Translations under genes and position numbers: made by a program | In this document: positions 26,898-34,110 of the stretch, one piece after another | How positions within the stretch are numbered: the stretch's first letter is position 1 | Layout: the number at the start of each line of letters is the position of its first letter | The notes under the pieces: model-generated | What the model was told of the DNA's origin: nothing | Seen by the model: only the letters and a program-made list of their open reading frames with translations | Databases searched by the model: none | DNA from: Paenibacillus foliorum | GTDB lineage: Bacteria > Bacillota > Bacilli > Paenibacillales > NBRC-103111 | Assembly (NCBI RefSeq): GCF_013141765.1 | Contig: NZ_WHOD01000133.1 | Location: forward strand, 1-64,000 | Reading direction: 5' to 3' | Length of the DNA stretch: 64,000 nucleotides

Positions 26898-27178
26898 TTA
26901 AAGAGCTTACCCCATAGTCCCTTGGACTTTCCTTGGGAATTTGCGTCAACGTAGGCCAGCTCGTTCACTAATCCTTCAATCGCCACCAGCCCCTGCTCCA
27001 GGCTTAAGTTCTTAATATGCAGGTTCTGACCTCTGATCATTAGGAATCCATACTCGGTCTCCAGTAAAAACTCTTCGCTATCGAAGCTTTCTACGTTCAT
27101 AACTCCGGACACTTCGAGCAGCTTGCGGTTGAGCATCTTGATTTCTTGTCGCTTCACTTTTCCCGGCTCGATTGCCAT
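26894..27178 (-). CDS. yabP: Sporulation protein YabP
   Basis: A 94-residue soluble protein of the YabP/YqfC family. The family pattern is visible as NRKLLEVSGVMNVESFDSEEFLLET followed at once by YGFLMIRGQNLHIKNLSLEQG, split here only for length. In B. subtilis YabP is needed for the spore cortex and is co-transcribed with yabQ under sigma-E. An AGGAGG box precedes the ATG. Upstream lies a 100-base inverted repeat rather than an ordinary leader. Confidence 0.92.
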   Translation of the reverse strand: MAIEPGKVKRQEIKMLNRKLLEVSGVMNVESFDSEEFLLETEYGFLMIRGQNLHIKNLSLEQGLVAIEGLVNELAYVDANSQGKSKGLWGKLFK

Positions 27179-27249
27179 GGACGATCCCTCCTGGCAGCTT
27201 GGATTGTTGGGGAAGCAGTTCTTGCCATGACTTCGTCAGGCAGCGGGTC

Positions 27250-27354
27250 AGTGTAACGACCTCCGGCCGCTCTTGAAAACGAGTTTCTTGATCAGACTAA
27301 GAGGTGAAAACTCGTTTTCAAAGGCGGCACGTAAACTCTCCGGTTCGTTACACT
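27250..27354. repeat. Long imperfect inverted repeat between rqcP and yabP
   Basis: Outer arms AGTGTAACGA and CGTTACACT (27250 and 27354 ends) enclose a second pair, TTGAAAACGAGTTT against AAAACTCGTTTTCAA, around a loop containing TTGATCAGACTAAGAG. The whole can fold into one branched or bulged hairpin of about 105 bases. No protein is encoded. A diverged relative is at 52858-52931. Confidence 0.8.
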
Positions 27355-27445
27355 ACCCTCCGCCTACTAGCATGGCAATAAAAAATTCCCAACAACAAAG
27401 CTTGTTTACTTAAAAATATGGGGGGATGTCCAAGAATAGAACTAC

Positions 27446-27477
27446 AAAAAAAAGAAGACTGAACACGTCAGTCTCCT
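27446..27477 (-). terminator. Terminator of rqcP
   Basis: Minus-strand hairpin GGAGACTGA-CGTGT-TCAGTCTTC followed by eight T. The upstream arm includes the last codons and stop of rqcP. Confidence 0.85.
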
Positions 27478-27752
27478 TGGCTTTGCCATAGTTCGGTTTT
27501 GTGCATTTCTTCTTTGAGCAGGGTGTACATGTTCGCCGCATCTTCCTTGCGGGTAGACTCGGCAAGTTGTTCCACACGAACCGTCACGCTCTTTTGTCCG
27601 AATTGAATTTTCAATTCATCGCCGACCTTGACGGCACTGCTCGGTTTTGAGTCTTTCCCATTAATCCAGACACGTCCTTGATCGGATACATCCTTTGCAA
27701 CGGTACGTCGCTTGATTAACCGGGAAACCTTGAGAAATTTGTCAAGGCGCAT
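27468..27752 (-). CDS. rqcP: RNA-binding S4 protein RqcP (YabO/Hsp15 family)
   Basis: S4-domain protein (about residues 1-65, MRLDKFLKVSRLIKRR start and GRVWINGKDSKPSSAVKVGD). In B. subtilis it acts with RqcH in adding alanine tails to nascent chains on stalled 50S subunits. The 94 residues are normal. Its ATG shares one base with the hup stop codon (TAATG), so it is translated by coupling. The mazG-hup-rqcP order differs from B. subtilis, where mazG is directly before yabO. Confidence 0.93.
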   Translation of the reverse strand: MRLDKFLKVSRLIKRRTVAKDVSDQGRVWINGKDSKPSSAVKVGDELKIQFGQKSVTVRVEQLAESTRKEDAANMYTLLKEEMHKTELWQSQGD

Positions 27753-28024
27753 TATTTTACCGCTTCTTTAAGCTTATTACCTGCTTTGAAAGCCGGAACT
27801 TTTGACTCAGGAATTGTAATCTCTTTACCTGTTTGAGGGTTGCGTCCTGTACGTCCGGAACGTTTACGGATTTCAAATGTTCCAAAACCGATTAGTTGGA
27901 CTTTGTCGCCTGTAGATAGAGCATCGGTTACTTCACCCAAGAAGTTGTTAAGAACGGTTTCCACGTCCTTCTTGGTCAAACCGCTTTTTTCTGAAATGTT
28001 GCTGATCAAGTCTGTTTTGTTCAT
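27752..28024 (-). CDS. hup: DNA-binding protein HU
   Basis: Histone-like protein that bends and compacts DNA. The 90 residues show the HU pattern: MNKTDLISNISEKSGLTKKD at the N-terminus, the signature GFGTFEIRKRSGRTGRNPQTG (split: GFGTFEIRKR then GRTGRNPQTG) in the DNA-binding arm, and a short C-terminal helix. A GAGGAGG box precedes the ATG. Placed between mazG and rqcP, away from its site in B. subtilis, but the protein is unmistakable. Confidence 0.97.
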   Translation of the reverse strand: MNKTDLISNISEKSGLTKKDVETVLNNFLGEVTDALSTGDKVQLIGFGTFEIRKRSGRTGRNPQTGKEITIPESKVPAFKAGNKLKEAVK

Positions 28025-28087
28025 GGATACTTTTCCTCCTCAAAATAACTCTATGTTATGTATTCTTTGTTTTTCAGGAAATTCCTG

Positions 28088-29584
28088 CTAGTTATTGTCG
28101 ATATATAAAACTTTTTTTGCTTCCTGCCACAAAGATTCCATCTCTTGTAGATCAGTTTGGTCAAAATTTTTGCCCTTTAAACGCAATTGTTTCTCGATAT
28201 ACCCGAATCTCTCAAAAAATTTACGATTGGCGCCAGTCATGGCTTCCTCCGGTTCAACCTTCAGAAAACGGGCCAAATTAACAACTGAGAATAGTAGATC
28301 TCCAATTTCCTCTTGCTGTTCTTTTTTCGAAAATTGAGCGATCGCTTCCTTCACTTCGGCTAACTCTGATTCGACAACTTCCAACACATCCTCTAACCGA
28401 TTCCAATCAAAACCGACGGCAGCTGCTTTTTTCTGAAGCTTATACGCCTTCATCAAGCCCGGAAGCTCACGAGGCACACCGCTTAGCAGAGGGAGCTCCT
28501 CAGGATCAATCCCTTTTTGGCGCTTTTCCTCCTGTTTAATCTGCTGCCAGTTTTGAAGAGCTTCGTTCGCATCCCCGGCTAAAGCTTCACCAAAAACATG
28601 AGGGTGACGGCGAATCAGCTTCTCATTCAAGGCTTCAATGACGTCCAACACTGTAAATCCACCTTCTTCAGCTTCAATTTGGGAGTGCAGCATTATTTGC
28701 AGCAGTAAATCACCCAATTCTTCTGCCATATGATCAGGATCTTCCTCGTCGAACGTTTCCAGAACCTCGTAGGCTTCTTCAATTAAATTTTTGCGCAAGG
28801 ATTGATGCGTCTGCTCCCGATCCCAAGGACATCCCTCCGGACTGCGCAGAACTTCTACAATTTCATGGAGCCGGGCGAAGGTTCGGTTGCGCAGCTTATC
28901 CTCATCTGTTCTGGGAATCCATACGAGCGACAGATTACCGTAATCCTGGAGATGGTCCAGCTCGAACAGCGGTATGCGATGTATCTTCTCTTCGCCTACT
29001 ACACCCAGAGCATGTCCGACCACGACTTCCATGTCGTCCGGATACAGCTCCATTAGCGTCAGCTTCGCATCTGAAGCAGTAAAGGTGTCATACACTTGGC
29101 CGATTACCGTATGCAGCTGCGGGTTCAAGCTGTGAACGGATAGTGCCGTTCCATTCAGCAATTGGAACCCATCAATCGGATCAAAGCCGAGACGCAGAAA
29201 CGCTTGATCCAGAAAGCTTTCTCCGCCTAGCAGCTGCAGCGTTATGCCCTCCTGTGAACAGCGGTCCCGCAGCAGCTGTACCGTCATCTCAGCTACCATT
29301 GGATGACCTGGAACCGCATAGATAATACCAGCCGTTGCAGACTTAGCCAATGCTATCAGTTCTCCAGCAATAGCCTCATATACACCCTCGAACGTGTCAT
29401 GACTTTCATATAATGCGTCAAATGATTCATAAGCGATATTGTTCATTGTCAGCATGGTGACCATCGGATGCTGATCCGTTCGCAGATACAGCTTATCTGC
29501 CGCCTGCAGTAGCTTCCAGACGCCTAGCGTCAGCTGATCTTCGTTGCCTGAGCCTAAGCCGACAACCGTGATGTGTGGTTGCAT
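28088..29584 (-). CDS. mazG: MazG family NTP pyrophosphohydrolase with N-terminal methylase-like domain (YabN)
   Basis: Two-domain protein of 498 residues. Residues about 1-220 are a tetrapyrrole methylase-type fold (ITVVGLGSGNEDQL, YAVPGHPMVAE), and about 240-490 hold two MazG modules. The first has the metal cluster LIEEAYEVLETFDEED and EELGDLLLQIMLHSQ. It hydrolyses NTPs and probably damaged nucleotides. The fused form is the Bacilli YabN type. AGGAGG before the ATG. Upstream is a 607-base gap of repeats. Confidence 0.93.
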   Translation of the reverse strand: MQPHITVVGLGSGNEDQLTLGVWKLLQAADKLYLRTDQHPMVTMLTMNNIAYESFDALYESHDTFEGVYEAIAGELIALAKSATAGIIYAVPGHPMVAEMTVQLLRDRCSQEGITLQLLGGESFLDQAFLRLGFDPIDGFQLLNGTALSVHSLNPQLHTVIGQVYDTFTASDAKLTLMELYPDDMEVVVGHALGVVGEEKIHRIPLFELDHLQDYGNLSLVWIPRTDEDKLRNRTFARLHEIVEVLRSPEGCPWDREQTHQSLRKNLIEEAYEVLETFDEEDPDHMAEELGDLLLQIMLHSQIEAEEGGFTVLDVIEALNEKLIRRHPHVFGEALAGDANEALQNWQQIKQEEKRQKGIDPEELPLLSGVPRELPGLMKAYKLQKKAAAVGFDWNRLEDVLEVVESELAEVKEAIAQFSKKEQQEEIGDLLFSVVNLARFLKVEPEEAMTGANRKFFERFGYIEKQLRLKGKNFDQTDLQEMESLWQEAKKVLYIDNN

Positions 29585-29649
29585 GAAAAATTAGCCTCCT
29601 TCGTTCATGTGGTATTGAGAATAGTTATAGATATAAGCGTGATGAGGAT

Positions 29650-29725
29650 TAGAACGATAGAGAAATAGAACACTAGAGAGTAGAACATTAAAGAGTAGAA
29701 CGATTGAGAATAGAACACAAGAGCG
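29650..29725 (+). repeat. Tandem repeat of 15-16 bases, five copies
   Basis: TAGAAC recurs at 29650, 29666, 29681, 29696 and 29711, each followed by a purine-rich half ending in GAGAA, GAGAG or GAGCG. It lies 65-140 bases upstream of mazG. There are no spacers, so this is not a CRISPR array. Confidence 0.8.
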
Positions 29726-29884
29726 ATAAGTATATAAAAGATAAAAAAGAGTTAAGTAAAAGAGATAAATAAAATGGGGCTCAATACTGAAATCAGCGCT
29801 CGACGAAATCATTCGATTTCGGCTCGATACCTAGCTTCTCGCTTGATGAGACTTTACGAACAGCAATGGCGGCATATAAAACAT

Positions 29885-30148
29885 TATTCGGAGCCATTCC
29901 ATACTCCCAAAACCTGCATTTATACAGTCTTTTGGAAGTTTTATCAGCCGTTTTCGTGAATTCATGTAAATGTGCATCTCTCTTTTCATTCTAAACTGAA
30001 ATCAGACCATTTTACATGAAATTGCTGCACTTTCGCAGCTTTTCATCTCAACCGTAAATTTCACTAGTAAATAACTGCATGTTTGCAGGATTTTGTGCAG
30101 ACCGATGATCGGGAGAGGGTCAAGCACCGATTTTGAGATTGAGCCTAA
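29885..30148 (-). repeat. Dispersed hairpin-rich repeat, copy A
   Basis: About 260 bases which, read on the minus strand, align along their length with 53032-53284. Shared blocks include CCTGCAAACATGCAGTTAT, a CTGC-AAAG-GCAG palindrome, TGCACATTT-CATGAATTCAC and GACTGTATAAATGC. No coding sequence. With the 15-base tandem repeat it fills the 607-base gap between mazG and the flippase gene. Confidence 0.75.
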
Positions 30149-30191
30149 AAAAGAGAGGGCAAAGTGTTAAATATTTTAAAAAAGTAAGCTC

Positions 30192-31883
30192 TTATCGCAA
30201 AAGCTTCGTTCTGCGCAGCAGCGCGAGAGGCTTGCCTCTAAGCTGCGGAACTTGCTCCAGCTCGGCTGAAGACACGACGCCGAGACGCAGCAGCGCGAGC
30301 GCGTACACAAGCGCTCCAATAGCTACGCCTGTGAGCGAGACCACAGTGGCCATGCCCCGAGGGGGCAGGTCCACGTGGAGCGCGCCCAGCAGCGCGGGCA
30401 AGCCGTGCGTCACGGCGAGCAGGCCCACCGTCATCAAGCCGATGCCGAGCATCGGTTTGATGACGGTGCGGCCGACCGCCGGCGTGACGCCGGTGGCGCG
30501 CAGCGCGTGGGCGAGCGCAAGGCCTCCTGCGAGCGCGTAGGCGGCCACCGCCGCGGCTGCGGCGCCATCGATGCCCCAACGGGGCACGAGGGCGGCGTTT
30601 GCCGCGATTTTGGCCGCCGCCGCGGCGAGCAGGTAGAGCGCCGGCGCCGCCACGGCGCCGAAGCCCTGGAGCACGCTGCTTGCTACAATGTTGAGTATGC
30701 TAAACAGCGCAGTAAAGCTAAGGATAGCCATTGCCAAAGATCCTTCGCCGCTTCTGAAGAACATCACATTGATGGGCTCAGCCAGCACAGCCAATCCTAC
30801 CGAAGCAGCTAGCCCTATCAACCAAGTTAGACGAAGCGACTTTTCAGTCAGACTGCGAAGCACCGCCGAATCCACCTTAGACTTCGACTGTGCTATTGCA
30901 GGCACAAGCGCTGCAGACACAGAAGAAGCTATCATTGCGACCAACTGCACCAGAGGTAATCCATGATTATACAGCCCAAACTGATACAAGGCTCCCATTT
31001 CATCCAAACCGTGGAGCTTCAACAGTCGGGGCATAGTAAACGAGTCTACCAAGGTTAGAATCGGCAAAGCTATCGTCCCCAGACAAATCGGCAAAGCGTA
31101 CAGTAAAAGACGCCGTATTAAGCTACCATTACCTTCCCTTTCGTAGCAAGCCTCTCCAAGTTCATCTGAAGCAATAGCGGCAGTCTCTTGAAGAGACGTT
31201 TTATCTACCTTCCGCTCCTTCTGGTAGTAGTAAAGCATGACGAGCAACCCGGCAAGTGCTCCCATTACCGAGCCGAAGGTTGCCCCCGCAGCAATCCAAT
31301 CCGGTCCATATCCATAATGAACAAATATCAACAGCAGCCCAAACATAGTACCTACTCGAATGGTTTGTTCAACCACTTGAGAGACTGCTGTTGGAACCAT
31401 ATTCTGGAAACCTTGAAAATACCCGCGCAGTGTAGACATCACAGGCACTATCAACAATGCAAAGGACACGCTTCGAATGGCTCTACTTGTTTGACTGGCC
31501 CCCATCAACCCTGCCAACCAGTCTGCCCCATAAAATAAAAACAGAAAAAACAAGAAGCCCGAAGCGGCTAGTACTGCTGACGATACCTTGAGTACGCGGC
31601 GAGCCTCCTCATAACGTCCCACGGATGCATGCTCCGACACAAATTTGGAAACCACAATGGGAAATCCCGCCGTAGCCAAAAACAAAATTAATATATACAG
31701 TGGATAAACCGCATTATAAATACCGAATACTTCGTCGCCTGCCATATTTTGCAACGGGATCTTTTGCATCGTTCCAATCAGCTTCGATATAACCGCCGCC
31801 GCACCCAGAACGGCTGCACCTTTTAACAGTGTCACCCCTGCCTGCTGCCCTTCATTGCTTCGAGTCTCTGAATCCACTTTCAT
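30192..31883 (-). CDS. MOP-superfamily polysaccharide flippase (SpoVB/YabM-like)
   Basis: Integral membrane protein of 563 residues with 12-14 predicted transmembrane segments, beginning LLKGAAVLGAAAVISKLIGT, typical of SpoVB, YabM and MurJ-type lipid-linked oligosaccharide flippases. The substrate is not known; peptidoglycan or spore cortex precursors are likely. The start ATG 31883 follows AAGGGG, while the longer frame up to 31961 would overlap the promoter -10. The last 160 codons are strikingly GC- and alanine-rich compared with the rest. B. subtilis yabM sits here, between spoVT and yabN. Confidence 0.87.
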   Translation of the reverse strand: MKVDSETRSNEGQQAGVTLLKGAAVLGAAAVISKLIGTMQKIPLQNMAGDEVFGIYNAVYPLYILILFLATAGFPIVVSKFVSEHASVGRYEEARRVLKVSSAVLAASGFLFFLFLFYGADWLAGLMGASQTSRAIRSVSFALLIVPVMSTLRGYFQGFQNMVPTAVSQVVEQTIRVGTMFGLLLIFVHYGYGPDWIAAGATFGSVMGALAGLLVMLYYYQKERKVDKTSLQETAAIASDELGEACYEREGNGSLIRRLLLYALPICLGTIALPILTLVDSFTMPRLLKLHGLDEMGALYQFGLYNHGLPLVQLVAMIASSVSAALVPAIAQSKSKVDSAVLRSLTEKSLRLTWLIGLAASVGLAVLAEPINVMFFRSGEGSLAMAILSFTALFSILNIVASSVLQGFGAVAAPALYLLAAAAAKIAANAALVPRWGIDGAAAAAVAAYALAGGLALAHALRATGVTPAVGRTVIKPMLGIGLMTVGLLAVTHGLPALLGALHVDLPPRGMATVVSLTGVAIGALVYALALLRLGVVSSAELEQVPQLRGKPLALLRRTKLLR

Positions 31884-31949
31884 ACCGCTTCCCCTTCTTG
31901 CATGACTGGCTTGTCCCGTTTCCTGCTTTTTCCTTCTTGCAATCCACTT

Positions 31950-31977
31950 ATTATATACCAATCTTTGTTGCTAAGAA
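31950..31977 (-). promoter_or_regulatory. Probable promoter of the flippase gene
   Basis: TTCTTA (31972-31977), 16-base spacer, TATAAT (31950-31955) on the minus strand, about 65 bases before the chosen ATG. The -35 is weak, the -10 perfect. Confidence 0.5.
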
Positions 31978-31981
31978 CAGC

Positions 31982-32009
31982 AAAAAAAGGGATCCCTAGA
32001 CCCCCTTTT
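31982..32009 (-). terminator. Terminator of spoVT
   Basis: Minus-strand hairpin with AAAAGGG and CCCTTTT arms followed by T. It lies about 180 bases after the spoVT stop, beyond a large inverted repeat. Confidence 0.6.
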
Positions 32010-32048
32010 CAGGTTTCTCTATCTCTCCCCTTAATTAAACTGCGGCGA

Positions 32049-32176
32049 AGCGGAGCAAGGAAAGATACCGGATAGTTTAAGTTCCCCATTTTGAAGCCCT
32101 GTTCCGACCACATTCATCTAATCCAAAGAAACAAGTCTTCAAAAGGGGAACAGGTACTTTCCTTGCGCAGCGGAGC
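32049..32176. mobile_element. Possible MITE: inverted repeat flanked by 8-base direct repeats
   Basis: Arms 32057-32096 and 32137-32164 pair through AAGGAAAG-TACC/GGTA-CTTTCCTT and GTTCCCC-TTTTGAAG/CTTCAAAA-GGGGAAC. An 11-base unpaired stretch interrupts the left arm. AGCGGAGC occurs on both sides (32049-32056 and 32169-32176). It sits in the spoVT 3' region and codes for no protein. Confidence 0.5.
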
Positions 32177-32191
32177 TAGTATTGATAATCT

Positions 32192-32734
32192 TCACTGCTC
32201 CATTTGTTTGGCCAAAAATCCGGCAGCTGTTTCAGCCATTTTAATCTCCATTTGGCCCATCTTAACATTTTCATCCTTACTGAAGAGAACCACGGACCCA
32301 ATTGGATCGCCACCCGCAATAATAGGAGCAATGACATAAGATGTATACGTATCACTTACATCCTTGATAACCTCATATTGGCCGGTACTGCTTTCCATCG
32401 AAGTTTTACGGTTTTCCATACACGTTTCCACCAAAGAACCGATTGATTTTTCCAGATAGTCTTTCTTAGACGCTCCAGCAACAGCAATGATGTTATCACG
32501 GTCCGTAATCATAGTGATATGATTGGTGCTTTCATACAATGATTCCGCATATTCCTTCGCAAAATCACCTAATTCACCGATTGGAGAGTATTTCTTCAAG
32601 ATGACTTCTCCATCGCGATCCACGAAAATTTCCAGTGGATCCCCTTCCCTGATCCGTAATGTGCGACGAATTTCCTTGGGGATTACCACTCTTCCTAAAT
32701 CGTCAATACGACGAACGATTCCAGTTGCTTTCAT
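32192..32734 (-). CDS. spoVT: Stage V sporulation regulator SpoVT
   Basis: Forespore transcription factor that tunes sigma-G genes and spore germination traits. The N-terminal AbrB-like swapped-hairpin domain reads KATGIVRRIDDLGRVVIPKE (about 2-21) and continues to residue 50. A GAF-like C-terminal domain (about 56-178) includes GSLVETCMENRKT and IIAGGDPIGSVVLF. The 180 residues match the B. subtilis protein length. Lies after the PrsA-like gene and before the flippase, following mfd as in B. subtilis. Confidence 0.97.
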   Translation of the reverse strand: MKATGIVRRIDDLGRVVIPKEIRRTLRIREGDPLEIFVDRDGEVILKKYSPIGELGDFAKEYAESLYESTNHITMITDRDNIIAVAGASKKDYLEKSIGSLVETCMENRKTSMESSTGQYEVIKDVSDTYTSYVIAPIIAGGDPIGSVVLFSKDENVKMGQMEIKMAETAAGFLAKQMEQ

Positions 32735-32765
32735 GTTTCTAGATGCCTCACTTTCCTTGAAGAGT

Positions 32766-32795
32766 TAGTTACGACTGGATAGCTTTGTTTATTCA
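32766..32795 (-). promoter_or_regulatory. Weak sigma-G-like promoter candidate for spoVT
   Basis: TGAATA (32790-32795), 16 bases, then CGTAACTA (32766-32773), which only partly matches the sigma-G -10 CATNNTA. B. subtilis spoVT is sigma-G dependent, which is the reason for listing it. Confidence 0.3.
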
Positions 32796-32976
32796 ATTAG
32801 AGGGAATTTCATATTGTAACCATAGTATTCTTCGATTCCCATCGGCTTATACATGTGTTGCTTGTAAGACGTCAGTTGAGCTAGCTATACACAAATTGGC
32901 ATTCATATCGTTGATCAACCACTTTGAGTTTATGTACCCTTGACGCCGTTGATTTCATTATGTCCATATTTGAGAA

Positions 32977-33008
32977 ATAAAAACAGAGTACCCTCTCGGG
33001 TACTCTGG
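32977..33008 (-). terminator. Terminator of the mfd-foldase unit
   Basis: Minus-strand hairpin CCAGAGTACC-CGAGA-GGGTACTCTG followed by TTTTTATTT, just past the foldase stop codon. Confidence 0.88.
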
Positions 33009-33015
33009 TAATATA

Positions 33016-34110
33016 TTACTTAGCCGGTGTCTCAGCTTTTGGAGCCTCAGGAGTCGGTGTTCCTGCTGGCGCTGTTGGAGCTGGAGCTGGAGTAGGCTTC
33101 GGCAAATTATTAGTTTCAATGATTGTCGGCAGTTCTTTTTCTACAAACTCATACACCTGCGTTTCTGCCGCTTCAGAGCGCAAACTTGGCTTTACCTCGT
33201 CGAAAGTCTTGGTTTTACGGGATTCCACCTTGATGATGTGGTAACCGTATGAAGTTTCAACAGGATCGCTAACTTGATTTAGAGGCAGTTCAATTGTAGC
33301 TTTCTTAAATTCAGGCACCCATTGAGAAACTTCAACATTCTCATATTTACCACCCTTATCCTTAGAACCCGGATCTTCCGAGTATTCCTTAGCTAGAGCA
33401 GCAAAATCGCCGCCATTCTTCAGCTTGTCCTGCACTTCTATTGCACGTTTCTTAGCTTCTTCCTTCGAACGGCTTTCCTTTTGTGTTGTCGGATCCATCG
33501 TTCCAATTAGAATGTGGCTGACTGTTGCGGTATCATACGCATTTTTATCCTGTGCTAGATGTTTATCATAAGCTTCTTTCACCTGTTGATCTGTAACCTT
33601 GCTCTCCATTGCTGCAATACCCTGCATACTGCGGAGAATAAAATCGCTAATATCCTTTTCTGTCAGGTTGGCATCCTTAAGCTGCTTCTCTAAACCGCCC
33701 TCCTGCATGCCAAGAAATGTTTTAATCTGTTCCATTTGTTCATTCGCCTTAGTTTCTGCTTCCTTTTTCGCTTTATCGTCTGCACGGGAAGATAATACAC
33801 GGAATGTTACGAACTGCTTCATCATGTCCTGCTGGAATGCAGGATCATCTTTATATTGGGCATATTCTTTATAGAAAAAGGTATTGATGTTAAGGAACGT
33901 ATTGAACTCGCCACGGGTTACTTTTCCGCCATCTTTGTATGTTACCAATACTTCACTAGCATTCGCATCAGGCTTCGCCGGTGTCACAGCACCTGCAGCC
34001 GGATCTTCAACCTTCTTCCCACAGCCAGTAGCAACCACCGAAATTAAGGTCACCGCGGCTAATACAGTAATTAACCCCTTTTTTGTTTTCATCCATTTAT
34101 TTGACAGCAT
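33016..34110 (-). CDS. prsA: PrsA-like lipoprotein foldase (parvulin PPIase)
   Basis: Extracytoplasmic folding factor for secreted proteins. The signal peptide (about 8-27) ends at a lipobox-like VATGC, giving a lipid-anchored Cys at about 30. A chaperone region (about 55-195) is followed by a rotamase domain (about 200-300) with HILIGT, GGDFAALAKEYSED and GYHIIKVE. The C-terminus is a Pro/Ala/Thr tail. The start overlaps the end of mfd by 14 bases, so it is read from the mfd transcript. B. subtilis prsA is elsewhere, so this is a second arrangement; the exact orthology is unsure. Confidence 0.87.
   Translation of the reverse strand: MLSNKWMKTKKGLITVLAAVTLISVVATGCGKKVEDPAAGAVTPAKPDANASEVLVTYKDGGKVTRGEFNTFLNINTFFYKEYAQYKDDPAFQQDMMKQFVTFRVLSSRADDKAKKEAETKANEQMEQIKTFLGMQEGGLEKQLKDANLTEKDISDFILRSMQGIAAMESKVTDQQVKEAYDKHLAQDKNAYDTATVSHILIGTMDPTTQKESRSKEEAKKRAIEVQDKLKNGGDFAALAKEYSEDPGSKDKGGKYENVEVSQWVPEFKKATIELPLNQVSDPVETSYGYHIIKVESRKTKTFDEVKPSLRSEAAETQVYEFVEKELPTIIETNNLPKPTPAPAPTAPAGTPTPEAPKAETPAK

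Noticed and set aside
27488..27500. A perfect 13-base PurBox match (ATAGTTCGGTTTT)
   Set aside because: It lies inside the coding end of rqcP, has no partner box, and no purine gene is next to it.
29650..29725. Regular short repeats that could suggest a CRISPR array
   Set aside because: Units are 15-16 bases and directly adjacent with no spacers; no cas gene is in the window.
29591..29812. A 73-codon minus-strand frame rich in Leu, Val and Phe
   Set aside because: It translates the 15-base tandem repeat, has no ribosome binding site, and resembles nothing known.
30133..30812. Several long frames on both strands in the GC-rich end of the flippase gene
   Set aside because: High GC removes stop codons by chance; the minus-strand flippase frame explains the region.
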